Below are positions 48,500 to 58,509 of a stretch of 64,000 nucleotides of DNA, one piece after another. Each line of letters opens with the position of its first letter. Position 1 is the stretch's first letter. The notes beneath the pieces are model-generated. The model had not been told where the DNA came from. It did not search any database and was given only the letters and a program-made list of their open reading frames with translations. Source of the DNA: Anadara kagoshimensis (taxonomy: Eukaryota; Mollusca; Bivalvia; Arcoida; Arcidae); contig CM037869.1 in the NCBI GenBank assembly GCA_021292105.1, forward strand, positions 11,862,471-11,926,470, read 5' to 3'. The translations under genes were made by a program, and so were the position numbers.

Positions 48500-51400
48500 A
48501 AATTACATCTATGTGCACCTTAAGACCAACATTGAAATCCCAATGGTATTGACATGAGATTACCTATACTTAAATTGTAGAATATGGCTCCAAAGTAAAT
48601 TAAATAGGTGTTCTACTGTGGCACCTATAGCTATGTTGAACCAAATGTGGGTTTATATTAAAAAAGAAACTGAATAAGAGTTTAAACACTTTCAACATTA
48701 ATTATAATTGCAATAACTGCAACATTACTCACAAAAAATCCTCCAATTCAAACTCAATTTAAGACGCCTTCTCTAAAGTTTTTACATCTGGGGCCTCACA
48801 TCCAAGATTTGTGTTAATTTTAACCTTGGGGCCCCAAAGCCAAGATTTGTGCCAATTTTACCCTTGGGGCCCCAACAGCCAAGATTTGTGCTAATTTTGT
48901 CTTAGTACTTGTCCTACAGATGGTACGTATAAAACATCTAAGGTCTTCTACATACATCAGAGATGATGTTTAAACAATTTATAGGGGTTTCTTCCCTATT
49001 TGGGACACTAATACTTTTTACAACAATTTTTAAAGATTTTCACTTTCCCCATTAAGAGCCCCTATAAAACATAATCAATAGGACTTATGCAAAATCTAAA
49101 GGACTTTTATCTAAACATGGATACTGCCAAATATTACCAAATTTGGCACAGTAGTACATGTACTAGAGAAGGATTAAAATTTAAAACATGTAGCACAACA
49201 CATGACAAACATCAAATGGGAGAAAGCCTTTGGCTTAGGAAAAAAAAAAGCTTGATCTAAAAAGTATTGATAAAACACAATGCATGACAAGCGTCAGAAG
49301 GAATCAATATAAAATATAAGCCTTTGGCCCAGGTGAGCTACAAATTACTTATATAATCACCTGGAGATCCTGCCATAGTTCCTTTGAGAGCTCTATGTGC
49401 ATATGTTGGAAAACCCACAACTTCTGCTATCTGATGCCTTATGGATAATAAGGAGTTAAGTATTTTTTCCTGATCTTTATCTTGGTACAGATATATCTTG
49501 TAAGCAGCTTCTCTAACCTAATACAGAATCAAATTACAGAAATTTGACTTTTTTCTTTATAATTCTCTATACAATTGACTGATCGCCTGCCACGCCCACA
49601 GTGTTCTGACAAAGGCCCAGCATGCTTCAATTACACACAAAAACAATGAAAACTCAACCTGAATTGTGCCATTTAATGACGTCCCTGATACTAGTACGTC
49701 ATTAGCTGCTGTGACGCTGCTTTGGAACCATGTTGGCAGCCAGTGTCAGAACATAATGGGCTTGGCCGGCGATGCATCAATTGTATCAGACACATATAGT
49801 CTTACCTGTCTATAAAGGTCACCCAAGGGAACCAGTAAAAGTGGTCTTTATAAGCAGGTAACCTTTATATACAGGTTCAAATAACATGAATACAGAGCAT
49901 TTGGGATAATATTTTACTGACCTTTAGCAGCAGGTGGACTTTATGTAGAGGTTGTCTTTAAGGCAGGTTTGACTGTTCAGTAAAATATGATATAATGCCC
50001 CTCTATAACTATGTCACTTATATCAACAGTATTTTAAGTTTCAAAGTCTTTTTCTTTTACGTTTTTCTTTATGAGTTTCCCTCGATTTATTGCCAAACCC
50101 CTTTATAATGCCCAAAATCTGAATAAACAAATAACAGCAATGAATCTGGGTTTTACTGTAATTTAAACTTTCCAATTAGATTTAGTTTTAGTTTTTTAAT
50201 GTTTGGAGTTCCTCACTATAGCAAACTGTATAAATCCAGACCCCCTTGTTTTTTTTTTAAATTCAGTAAACACATTTATTTTTGGAGTGTACTTATTTTA
50301 GCTTATTTTGTGGTTATTTGTTTTGTGCAAAAATTAATACAAAGTGAAAATTAAATTATGCTTATTGTGTTATAATGATTGTATATTTAAAACTGTAAAA
50401 ATATAACTACGCGAAATGTCTAAACTTCATATACCTAAAAAAATGTACATACGAAATTAAATACTTTTATGGTATATTACTGTGTTCCTTTGAGATTTCA
50501 GAGTCATCTTGAATAATGGTTGGTAGAGTGCTCGCTCCGTTAGTGGGAGGTCATGGGTTCGATCCGCGGCCGGGTCTGACCCAAGACTTGAAAGTGGGTA
50601 GTGACTGTTCTTTCGCCATGCACTTGACATTACGAAATGAAAGTCACGGTTCTTTCGGATGGGAACTTAAAATAAAACGAGGTCACGGTGGGCTTGGCAC
50701 GCTAAAGAACCCTGCTGTATAATGCCATCAGCGCAATGCACAGGCAAAATTTCTGAACCTTTGCCTATAGCTGGCAAGATCTCGATATAAGTGAAATATT
50801 CTTGACTGGGACGTTAAACACCCTTACTCAACTCAACTCATCTTGAATAATGGTGACCATTTTGAATTTTTGAGTGGCATGTATTTTGTGTTATACAGTC
50901 AAACCTATCTATAAAGGCCACCCAAGGGATCAGTAAAAGTGGCCTTAATATACAGGTTGAAATAATATGAATAAAGAACAATTGGGATACAATTCTACTG
51001 GCCTTTATGAGCAGACGATCTTTAAGGCAGGTTGGACTGTATTTGCAATAAGAAAGTGTTAAGCATGCTTGATAGCCAAACAAAGTTGTTTGTTGTTTTG
51101 GCATCAACCTTGAAGTTTATCAGCTATTCTGTATTTTCAATAGGATGTTACTGTAAATGTATTTAATTTTGTGTGTATTTATGTTTGAGGTGATTGAAAT
51201 TTAAGCATATCCCTCTAGTTTCATTTTTGCCCTTTTTAAATATGCACCATAAGTCAATAAGCATAAATAATTTTCACTCTGTATTAATTTTGTGCAAAAC
51301 AAGCAACAGGGAAATAAGCGAAAAATTAGTAAACAGCCAAAATACATATGTTTACAGTATTAAAATTATTTAAAATTATCCAAAATCCAAAATAGGGTTT

Positions 51401-54400
51401 GTAAAAGTAAAATTCTGAAATAAGTTGATGCTCATAATATTAAGGTGTTCCAAGTAATTTAGGAATTTACTACACACCTAATATCATAGACCTACACAAA
51501 ACATAGGAAACCAAATTACCCAGAGTAAACCACCCACCTTCAGTAAGCTCGTTGATCAGTTGGAATGGATTTCACAAGTGTATTATGTGATCAATAATGT
51601 CAAGTGATTCCATATCCAACTACATACAGGTACATACATACACATTCTAACTTACCAGGTCATTATAATGGTCAGCATACAATCCCGTAATTAAAATACT
51701 GTCTCCTTGGTAACCAAAACTACAAAACACATAAAAAGCTATAAATATAAAATTTAAACTTTAACACACTAATGTTTGTATGGTAAAAACAACAGTCACT
51801 ACCCACTTTCAAGTCTTGGCTCAGACCCGGTCAGGATTAGAAACAACAAGTTTCCATTTACGGAGCAAGCACTCTACCAACTGAGCTACCGCAGTGGTTA
51901 TACATCTCTGAAGATAGTTAAATGTACTGTATGGTGCAAGTTATCACATACCAGTAACTTACCTGTTCTGTATATTAGCTGGAAGTTTATCTCTAGCAAT
52001 AGCTATACTCTTCTGAGTTCCTTGTACAAACAGATGTCCATATCTCAGTGCACTGTCATTTAGTTGTACAAACTTTGTTCTCTAAAATTTGAAACAAAAA
52101 TTACAAATACATTGTACATGATTAAGGTAAAAACAAAACTGGGCATGAACTAAGTAGGCATGAACTAAGTATTCTTACAGGTTTGAACATAAATTAATGG
52201 GTCATAACTTTATAAATACCAGAATGGGCATAAATTGAAGAGCCATAACAATACAATGAAATTAAGTTAAAGGGAGATAACTCTAAATATGTCACCCAGT
52301 ATTAATTAAAAGGACACAACTCTATAAATAAATGTACAAAATCGAGCATTAATGAAATGAAAGTATTTCAACCACTAGGGATGTGAGACAAGGTGATCAA
52401 GAAGGGTAAGTTCTTACTTTATCAGCATCAAGATGAATTCCGCTCTGTTCAAAGTCAAACATAAAGAGTTCAGCCAGTCTTTTATCTAGTTCATCTGTTG
52501 GTACGACGTCTCCATTCTCTATGATGTGTTTTAACACTCGGTGTATATCTGTATTAGTGTTCAATCTAAACATAAATGTACAGAAATACACAAATGAACA
52601 TGCTTACAAAATTAAAACACAAATTGCTACAAGTGATTTTTTTTTAAAAAGTACAGGTAGTTTAAGTTGGTCAATGGTATAGAAAAATCTTGTTATAATG
52701 GCTCTTGATAACTTTGCCACCTCGCTTATCACTATGGTATTTTGAAGTCCCAAAAATCTCTTTCTTCCACATTTTTCGTCATGGGTCTCTCTCAATTATC
52801 AGGTATTTATATTTAATTTTCATTAATTTTGTTTTATTTACACTATGTTTATTTTAAACCCGATCCCCCCCCTATTATTCAGGTTTTTAGTTTTGCTTTG
52901 TACATGTTGTTTTGATGATTTTCCTAAATAATAGTGCAAATAATAAATAAATAGGCAATAAACTAGGCCATGACAGTGAATTTTGACCTTGACCTAATTT
53001 TGAAAGTCATTGTAAGACACACCTTCAAATGAATACTTCATTTAATAGCTGAGATACAGCATTACAAGACAATTTTGCCACCATTTTAACTCTAAAACTG
53101 GTTGATGGAAATATCAGAAAATCCGACCTAGGCTGTATTTCATCAATATGTCTCCATGTAGCAAATATGATTTCAATGCTTTAAAAATTTCTAAATTTAG
53201 AACCTTATTTTGCTACTTATTTCAATGTATAAGGAACAATAACTCCAAAACAGTCACACAGAAAAATCTTAAAATCGAACTTGACCTGTACTTTATCAAT
53301 ACCAGTATAATCCTATGTGCCTAAAATGGTTTTAATCATCTGAGTCTGTCTAAAGTTATTGAATGGAAATCGAATGCTGACAGACAGATAGATGGATGGA
53401 CACCAAAATTTCTGCATGAAACTATAATACCCAGCAACTTTGTTTTGTGGGGTATAAAAACAATGGCATTCTTACAAACATGCAACTTTTTAACCCTTAA
53501 AGTGGTTAACTCAGCTTCCATTAATCATTAACAGACATTGGCTGTGCAAAGTATCCAAAGTTATAAAAGTTACCATGATTTTGAAGTGCGAGATACGGCC
53601 TCATATGTCCTGACATGATGGGACAAATGTTAAAAGCAAAATAATTAAACAAAAATATATAAAGCATAACTGGTGACTTACTTTTCAACTAAGCCAGAGA
53701 GATTTCCACAAGTATCGTTAGCAGCTTCCATAAATTTTTGATCTGGATGAGAAGAACGAACAAAATCTGTCTGCAAATAAATGATAAAAAAAGACCCATA
53801 CAGAATCCAAACTTGTGTTTTCTGGGGCTTCCATACATGAAAAACTAATGCTTTACAGAGGGTCATTTTGTGAAAAATTCATCAAAAACAACAAAGTTTC
53901 AGACAACAATTTTGCAAAGAACAATTTATCAAATTTCAAAAAAAAAAAAAAAAAAGATGTACATCATTGATATGTATGAAATTAATGTATAGGTAAAATT
54001 TTATCTAATTTGGGGAAAAGTCAAAGGAGTTACAGATTACAAAATCTATGTATCCAAAATTCTGCTTAAGTCCATTGCTTTTCAGCTAAAATAATGTTTT
54101 ACTCTTGGAAAATCTGCTTTCCCAACATTTTTATATTTTACCCTAAAATTTAAAAAAAAAAATCAAGAAAAACAACCTTGTTGAATAAAAGATAATTAAG
54201 TTAAGATAAAATTTTAAAATATTGCAATGAATGAAATTTGATATGATGATTATAAACCATGACATATACAGTCAAACCTGTCTATAAAGGCCACCCACTA
54301 CCTTAAAAAGGCTTTATGGGCAGGTGAACCTTATATACAGGTTCAAATAACCTGAATAAAGAGTGGCCTTGAAGGATGGTTTGACTGTATAATTTTTTAT

Positions 54401-55454
54401 ACTTATTCATATAAAATAGGATGTATATACCTCTAACCTTTTGGCAGGGGGTATAAAAATGAAGATTAATTAGGGTACAGTGGAAAATAATGGCGCTGTA
54501 CTTGATCTAAAACTTACCATGTCAGCCACTCTACATAGTGAGTCTGATAATTGATCAAATATTTCTACAACTTTCCTTTTTCTGTCTGGACTAGTTACTT
54601 CTTCAACCAAAGACTCCACTTCATTTTCAGTCTGCTTTTCTAGTACATAAAACCCGGAATGATCTATTAGTTCTGGAATTTGAAAAAGGCCCTAAAATAG
54701 AAAAAAACTTCTCATAATTTTTTTTATATTAGAATTTTTTACCCAAGGCTACCACAAGCTAAAGTCTCATAGAAAGAACCAAAGATTAACTCTGCCATTT
54801 GCCAATTAAGACAAATGCATATTTATATAATTTCCGATAAATATTTTTTGCCAATTTAGGGGCTTGAACACACATCCTTCGATATATACTTTTTTCACAC
54901 TAGTATGAAAAATAAAACTATTGATAGTGTTACAAGCTGTTAATCAAGAAATTTATAATCTAGAAAGAGGATTAGAAGAATTTAATTTAAGACATTTTAA
55001 TCAGTTTTAGTATCTTTATAATTCTGGCTATTTTAACATATAAATCGGCTACAAAATTTTTAAATTGGCTTATTTTGGCTCTAACGTTTTGAGCATCAGA
55101 GTTACCCCTGAAGAACCAAGTGATGTAAGGGCAGGAGAGGGGTCAAAACACAAATATATCTTGACCTATAAACCAATGACTACTGGTGTACGACATTTAA
55201 AAACTCAGCAATATGTGGTCATTTCGTGTATAACTTACTGATACATCCTGGAATATATTAAAGTTTAGACGACCTCCAGTCTGGTTTGTATTGAAGGCTG
55301 CAGCTAAAGGAGACCATGTGTTAACATTTCTTCTGTTATTTAATGTTAAGTTGAACTGCTTTCTGAGTAGGGGTAGGGCACCATTCTGTCTTTGCAGCAG
55401 GGAACCATACACACTCAGCCAATCACTACAGTTTTTACAAAGTGACAGCCTCAT
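33687..55454 (-). CDS. MIPEP: Mitochondrial intermediate peptidase, complete, 19 exons, 720 aa
   Basis: Exons in transcript order: 55454-55239, 54691-54518, 53770-53682, 52565-52418, 52081-51963, 51719-51656, 49517-49361, 48393-48345, 47026-46966, 46370-46318, 42575-42422, 41752-41675, 39614-39410, 38994-38924, 38329-38231, 37314-37180, 36402-36281, 34639-34566, 33781-33687. All junctions are GT-AG in phase, giving 2163 nt; human MIPEP is 713 aa. This M3-family zinc metallopeptidase removes the N-terminal octapeptide left after MPP cleavage of some matrix proteins. Residues 1-45 are Arg/Lys-rich with one acidic residue, a good mitochondrial presequence. The zinc site is H503-E-F-G-H507 with E532, 25 residues on, as in thimet oligopeptidase. 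Matching phrases include [37 protein letters not shown] and [12 protein letters not shown]. No damage is seen. Human comparison is from memory. Confidence 0.97.
33810..34040 (+). mobile_element. SINE family A copy lacking the tRNA head
   Basis: Body gcattacgaaatgaaagtcg, gcttggcacgaaccctgctg, tataatgccatcagcccaac and the tail gtgaaatattcttgactgga plus attaaacacc match 50521-50837 in order. It lies in MIPEP intron 18, antisense to the gene. Confidence 0.75.
34855..35045 (+). repeat. Dispersed repeat family D
   Basis: It shares with 49568-49786 the ordered phrases ccacaatgtcccgacaaagg, ccaggcatgcttgaattgc, actagtatgtcatcagttgc and gacactgctttgg. Unknown class; MIPEP intron 17. Confidence 0.6.
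35455..35692 (-). mobile_element. tRNA-derived SINE-like element
   Basis: On the complement, ggtggctcactggtagagca is an A-box-like segment and gagtgggtacaacccag is a diverged B-box region about 35 nt later. The body (gactttgaaattttggatac) matches no other copy in the window. MIPEP intron 17. Confidence 0.5.
36136..36247. mobile_element. Short foldback MITE (about 110 bp)
   Basis: Inverted ends aagacagagatatctcaaac and gtttgatatacctctgtctt. MIPEP intron 17, 30 bp from exon 17. Confidence 0.65.
36640..36822. mobile_element. TA-flanked MITE, CAGTCAAACC group
   Basis: Ends tacagtcaaacctgtct and aggcaggttggactgta are inverted, with TA duplications. The internal phrases ggccacccaagggaaccagt and aaaagtggcttttat recur at 49795-49977, 50894-51041 and 54267-54389. 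MIPEP intron 16. Confidence 0.8.
37485..37640 (-). mobile_element. tRNA-derived SINE family B, best single copy
   Basis: On the complement: tggacaagtggtctaaagg (A-box-like, like the head of a Leu/Ser tRNA), cacctaggtccaaatcccac (B-box-like), ggggcagatcctaatgtgag, then ggttggcaattttctctagg and the tail. This copy shows the unexpanded arrangement from which the arrays at 9.9, 30.1 and 39.8 kb can be read. MIPEP intron 15. Confidence 0.7.
38690..38905 (+). repeat. Dispersed repeat family C copy touching MIPEP exon 14
   Basis: It has ggtggtctgaaagggtaact, a catttagaggtcaaatatat block and cttatcaacaatactgtgatgg, the order of 14090-14385. It stops about 20 bp from the exon 14 donor. Another repeat phrase (gtctagtgctgtaaaa, 38610-38640) is shared with 21675-21695. 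Confidence 0.6.
38924..39614 (-). CDS. MIPEP: MIPEP exons 13-14: zinc-binding catalytic core
   Basis: Exon 13 (39614-39410) encodes [20 protein letters not shown], then [20 protein letters not shown], carrying the two zinc-binding His and the general-base Glu. Exon 14 (38994-38924) encodes [18 protein letters not shown], carrying the third ligand Glu. Intron phase between them is 1. The exon 14 donor (AGG|GTAATC) lies about 20 bp from a family C dispersed repeat that fills the start of the next intron. Confidence 0.95.
39320..39368. repeat. (tg)n microsatellite
   Basis: Interrupted tg/ca dinucleotide run, about 45 bp, in MIPEP intron 13. Confidence 0.8.
39725..40335 (-). mobile_element. SINE family B copy with an internal 16-bp array
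   Basis: The left part (agagaaaaccaccaaccttt, ggcaagcgaactaacaaact, then gtgggatttgaacatagttg) and the right part (ttacaccacttggtcaccg) are the two halves of family B in complement. Between the B-box and A-box equivalents the sequence ggtgagaggcaca(g/t) has expanded to fill 39828-40287. Confidence 0.7.
39828..40287 (+). repeat. 16-bp minisatellite, about 29 units
   Basis: The unit is ggtgagaggcacaggt or ggtgagaggcacagat, with the g/a variant mixed along the array. Three minus-strand frames are open (Ser/Pro/His/Cys-rich repeat) because 3 x 16 is a multiple of three; these are not genes. Confidence 0.93.
40402..41566. mobile_element. Non-autonomous TIR element with a probable nested element
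   Basis: Imperfect inverted ends tactgtgaattcattaattt and ttaaatgtattcacagta continue inward with caattttcgt/cacgaa phrases for about 80 bp. Inside, from about 40497, a second element begins (cagtagaactctcgatggct, cgaagtccatggg), pogo/Tigger-like in style; its right end is unclear. A hairpin gtattgccggt...accggcaatac lies at 40812-40853. No transposase is visible. MIPEP intron 12. Confidence 0.55.
41743..41892 (-). repeat. 38-bp tandem array that copies the MIPEP exon 12 acceptor
   Basis: Four units of 38 bp each contain, on the minus strand, tttgttgtag|GCTGTGGTTC or a close variant: the real acceptor plus the first ten exon bases. Junction equivalents are at 41752 (real), 41790, 41828 and 41866. 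An upstream acceptor would add 38, 76 or 114 nt, and in each case the frame meets TGA six codons in. Confidence 0.88.
41916..41984 (+). repeat. (ac)n(ag)n microsatellite
   Basis: About 14 bp of ac followed by about 54 bp of uninterrupted ag. A (ct)n tract lies at 43787-43819 in the neighbouring intron. Confidence 0.95.
42225..42421 (-). repeat. Tandem copies of the MIPEP exon 11 donor region
   Basis: The last 49 bases of exon 11 with its donor (42422-42470) are repeated 64 bp away at 42358-42406 with about eight changes; the copy's donor is CTG|GTGAAT. Further on, a unit of about 20-22 bp, atcatgtgacttaccagttt, recurs five times (42225-42350), each a version of the CTG|GTAAGTCACATGAT junction. 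Use of the copied donor would shift the frame. Confidence 0.82.
42783..43420 (-). mobile_element. 5'-truncated LINE, 3' end of reverse-transcriptase ORF
   Basis: The minus-strand frame 43363-42983 (126 residues) ends in a zinc-knuckle-like CQFCYNN-x3[11 protein letters not shown], of the same general type as the LINE tail at 16781-17805 but a different lineage. The 3' untranslated part runs to about 42783. It has the same orientation as MIPEP and lies in intron 10. Confidence 0.75.
44630..45180. repeat. Repeat with ggacggacggac tract and inverted tatacccccc ends
   Basis: Two blocks carry (ggac/ggaa)n (44640-44680, 45096-45135). The second ends in tataccccccactttttaag plus cggggggtata, a perfect-looking stem, typical of small mollusc elements whose transcripts end in a hairpin. 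A related fragment is at 53370-53456. No coding content. Confidence 0.5.
45204..45680 (+). mobile_element. Two tandem copies of a tRNA-derived SINE (period about 272 bp)
   Basis: Copies starting at 45204 and 45475 share gtagcagggctgagctag, agagtgatttactgctagat and ttagccttatggcagaacgc (A-box-like). A diverged B-box follows (aggtttgatccttagc; cagattcgatactgagc), then gccgggacactcagtg. MIPEP intron 10. Confidence 0.65.
46013..46312 (+). repeat. 29-bp minisatellite rich in AGGTCA half-sites (about 10 units)
   Basis: The unit reads agtctgtgacattaaggacc followed by ttgaccttt. Each full unit holds TTGACCTTT, the complement of an AAAGGTCAA nuclear-receptor half-site. The array ends 5 bp before the exon 10 donor on the gene strand. 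Confidence 0.85.
47705..48310. repeat. Possible TIR element in MIPEP intron 8
   Basis: Imperfect inverted phrases: caatattctgtacaaatgta near 47730 with tatgtaatattctacattta near 48298, and ccatatcagaccagagatta near 47810 with cttggtctgatatggcgatg near 48265. Ends are not defined. Confidence 0.35.
48405..48500 (+). repeat. (aata)n microsatellite
   Basis: About 95 bp of aata/aaat tetranucleotides, 12 bp from exon 8 of MIPEP, within the intron 7 acceptor region. Confidence 0.9.
49568..49786 (+). repeat. Dispersed repeat family D
   Basis: Partner of 34855-35045, with the same phrase order (cagtgttctgacaaaggccc, actagtacgtcattagctgc). MIPEP intron 6. Confidence 0.6.
49795..50160. mobile_element. 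Two different MITEs placed end to end
   Basis: A CAGTCAAACC-group copy (49795-49977) abuts a CAGTAAAACC-group copy (49976-50160). The junction reads gactgttcagtaaaa, so one probably inserted at, or next to, the TA end of the other. Confidence 0.65.
50521..50837 (+). mobile_element. Full-length SINE family A with 17-bp target-site duplication
   Basis: A tRNA-like head (tggtagagtgctcgctccg A-box-like, gggttcgatccgcgg B-box) is followed by the body (gggtctgacccaagacttga, tataatgccatcagcgcaat) and the tail (gaaatattcttgactgggac, actcaactcaac). The flanks TCATCTTGAATAATGGT at 50504-50520 and 50838-50854 are identical, showing retrotransposition and a fairly young age. It lies in MIPEP intron 6, antisense. 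Confidence 0.92.
50894..51041. mobile_element. TA-flanked MITE, CAGTCAAACC group
   Basis: Ends tacagtcaaacctatctat and ggcaggttggactgta. It lies just downstream of the SINE copy. Confidence 0.75.
51785..51902 (-). mobile_element. SINE family A, head only
   Basis: The complement of the 50521 head: gtcactacccactttcaagt, ctcagacccggtcagg, gcaagcactctaccaactga plus gctaccgc. It is truncated after about 110 bp. Confidence 0.7.
54267..54389. mobile_element. TA-flanked MITE, CAGTCAAACC group (short)
   Basis: Ends tacagtcaaacctgtct and ggatggtttgactgta, with internal loss relative to the copy at 36640-36822. MIPEP intron 2. Confidence 0.75.
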
Positions 55455-55897
55455 GGTTGTAGCTTTAAAAGAAATTTGAAAAAAGCCCTATAATGCAATG
55501 TCTTCTACAAGATAATGTAAATGGTGACCAAAGATGAACATGTCACACAAATTTAAAGCACCAATAACAATCAGTATCATCATCAAATCAAAACTTTTAT
55601 GACAATTTGCTTCAGTTTGACAGTTTCATCATCAATATAATGTCTTCTTCAAGATAACAGACAACAAATGGTAATAGTCTGTAGGGCTACGCTAAGTTAA
55701 AAATTCCACAGATTTAAAATTACTAGTAGCCAAATTATCAAAATTATCAGAAATGTAGTACCCTTTAAATTATTTTTTCACAAATTCGTTACAAAAGGTT
55801 TTTAAAAAAAAACAAACAAAAACAAACAAAAAAAAACAAGATTTCTAAGAAAATTGAAGTCAATAGTGATTTTGGCAATCGGGAATGGAAACACAGC
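55455..55897. other. MIPEP upstream region
   Basis: It must hold the MIPEP 5' UTR and promoter. No TATA box or CpG-rich block stands out. There is an (a)n/(aaac)n tract at 55803-55840. The Harbinger insertion begins 447 bp upstream of the MIPEP ATG. Confidence 0.5.
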
Positions 55898-56370
55898 TAA
55901 TGCTACAGTCACACACGCCCGGGTCACGAAGCGGATTTGATCCGGGTGAAAATGAGCCGAAATAGTCCCGGAATGGAGGGTAATTTACATACTGGCAGGG
56001 CAGAAATGGCTAGATGCGGTTTTTGTACGCGGATTTAAAAGTGGGTAATGGGGATATGAAAAGGGACGGTATAGGTTGGTACGGGTCGCTGCGGGGCGAA
56101 ACGGATCAACGTGGGTATTAACGGATGTTAAAGCGGTTTCTTTAAGTTTGTCGCTGCGGGTCGGTACGGGTAGACACGGGTTGGTGAGGGCCAAACAGGA
56201 ATTAGGTGCGGGTCCACACGGGTCGGAAAGGGTCAAAACGGTTTAATATGCGGTCCACGTGCCGTGCATAAATACCGCAGCGCTGGTAGGCGGTTTTCAT
56301 TGCATCGCTTGCTACAGAAGAGTACTGAAGCTCTGCAACTGGACACTCTGTTATTCACTGGAAGTCATAA

Positions 56371-58241
56371 TGCCGCCCAAGAAGGGAAGTATCAGACCAA
56401 AGTCGAAGGCCAGAAGAGAGAGAAAGTCCGCTATACTCCGCAAGTAAGCCTGACATACGAGCAAGAGGACGATGTGATGTCATGGTACCGTGACAACTCC
56501 TCCTTCTGGGACCCCCGCCATCCAGACTACATGAAAACCAGAACCCGTGACCAGAAGTTCCATGACAAAGCCGAGGAGCTTGGTGTGGAAGGGTTGACTG
56601 GTGAGTTTGCAAGTTTTATTTGCATTTCCTTTCAGGGGTTGCAGTGTTTTTTAAAAGGAATGGAGGAGGGGAAATTTTTGGTAAATTATATTTTCCTGCT
56701 CATATCCAATTCAATAAAAATCATATATATATATATATATGCGGAATATTTTGTTAAGGGTTGGGTGTTTATTCCTAGGGGCAAAAATCATATTTTCTAC
56801 TTCTTCATGTATGATTGTATCATGCATAATTTTTTTAAGTTAATAAATTATTATAATGTATTTTTGTTCTGTTCTATATTTTGCAGGTCCCAGGCTCAAG
56901 ACTGTAATAGATTCATGGAGGACTCGTTATGGGAAGATAACCAAAACACCCCCGTCTGGTTCCGGTTCCATCAGACTTAGTGAGAGAGACAGATGGATTA
57001 AGGCCATGTTTGACCCCATCCTTGAGGCCTGCATGTATCGCAAGAGGGCCAAGCCAGCAGGCAAGGAAGATGTAAGTTTCCATTTATATTGATTTCAGCT
57101 GGGGTTTAATGCATTTTTATTGATTTTTAGGGTGGGATGAATTTATGGTCATTGGGTGGGGCAAACATTTTTCAAGGTGGGATACATTTTTGGTCATGGG
57201 GTCAGACACATATTTTTGAGGGGTGGTTGAAATTTTTCAGGGGTATGGTAAATGTTTGGTCCAAATTTTTGGTCATGAAATGGGTAAATATTTGTTTTTT
57301 TTGGGGTTGATAAATTTTGAAAAAATTTCCAGAAATAATGTGTTATAATTATTATCTTGCAATAATGATAATAATTATAATAAAGTATTTCTGCTAACAT
57401 TTAGCCTTAAATAATGTTTAAAAAAATTTTGCCATCCTTTTTCTAAAAATGAGTTCTTTTGTTGCAGCTCATCCAGAAGTTGGAGACCCGTTTTCCTGAG
57501 AGGGTCCAGAGGCAGCAAGAGACGCAGCAGGAGGGTTAGGAGGAGGAAGAGGAGGAGGACACCACACGCCCATTCACACCCCAGGAGGAGCACACACCCA
57601 GGGTCCAGCCCAAGTCACGAGATAGAAGGCAGGAGGCTAAGGGGGACAACACACAGCAGGTACTAGAACAGTTGAAGGGGATCCTTGAGCACCAAGGTAC
57701 CCTGCAGCAGCAGTTACACACGATGAGTGGTAGCAGCAGCCCTAACTCAAGGGAGCGCCGAGCTTATGCCCAATGGTTTGAGGCATGCCTGGCGAGCATA
57801 CACCCCACTTTGTACTGCGATTTTCAAAAGAACATTCACTACGTTGTGGACAAATTCAAGACTCGCAGCATGATCCTGTACCAGCAGGAGTCTAGGCAGC
57901 AGATGGAGCAGCCCTCCCAGATGCAGTTTGTGCCACCTACCACTATGGCAGAAGGGTTTCAGGCCGCCTGGTCACATGGGATGATACAGCAGAAACAGTG
58001 CCCCAGTGGGACTCTGCCGCAATGGCAGACACAGTACCAGCCCCAGACACTGCCTCCTATGTCTCCTCATCCCAGATCAGCACCGCAACCAGGACCATCT
58101 TCAGCACTTGGGGCACCTCCAGGACTTGACTCTAGCTGGGACCCCACCCCACCCACACAGATCACACCTGTCACGACAGCGGCCGATTTACAAGTGACCA
58201 TGGCCTCCACTCCGGATCAGGGTACTTATGCAGGGGACTAG
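56371..58241 (+). pseudogene. Harbinger MADF/Myb-like DNA-binding protein gene, damaged
   Basis: Three exons: 56371-56600, 56887-57071, 57468-58241 (phases 1 and 0, GT-AG). It starts MPPKKGSIRPKSKARRERKS (basic). A MADF/Myb-type helical domain follows (SLTYEQEDDVMSWYRDNSSF, WDPRHPDYMK, GPRLKTVIDSWRTRYGKI) and then a Gln/Pro-rich C-terminus with a conserved helical patch (RAYAQWFEACLASIHP). In these elements the protein binds subterminal DNA and helps transposase enter the nucleus. A frameshift lies near 56440, between the basic start and SLTYEQ, and an in-frame TAG is at 57537-57539. Confidence 0.82.
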
Positions 58242-58509
58242 TCCTTCTCACTCCCGAGTGAGTTGGACATTTCAACATACTAGTATATAGACTGTGTTCA
58301 GTGACACCACTGACTTTTGCAGCAGTCACATTTATCAGTGACTTGGAGAAGTGGTGCTATAAGTGACTGCAAATATCAGTGTATTTTGAGTATTAAGGGT
58401 CCAGTTGAAATTGTGTATGAAAAGTACAAAATATGAAATAAAAAAATTTCAAAAACTTTTTAAGCGTTATTTTTATTTTATTTTTTTATTTAACAGTGGG
58501 TCGATGACC

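Noticed and set aside
51785-51902. tRNA gene on the minus strand
   Set aside because: The A- and B-box-like segments belong to a SINE head identical in order to the copy at 50521; no complete cloverleaf or acceptor stem forms.
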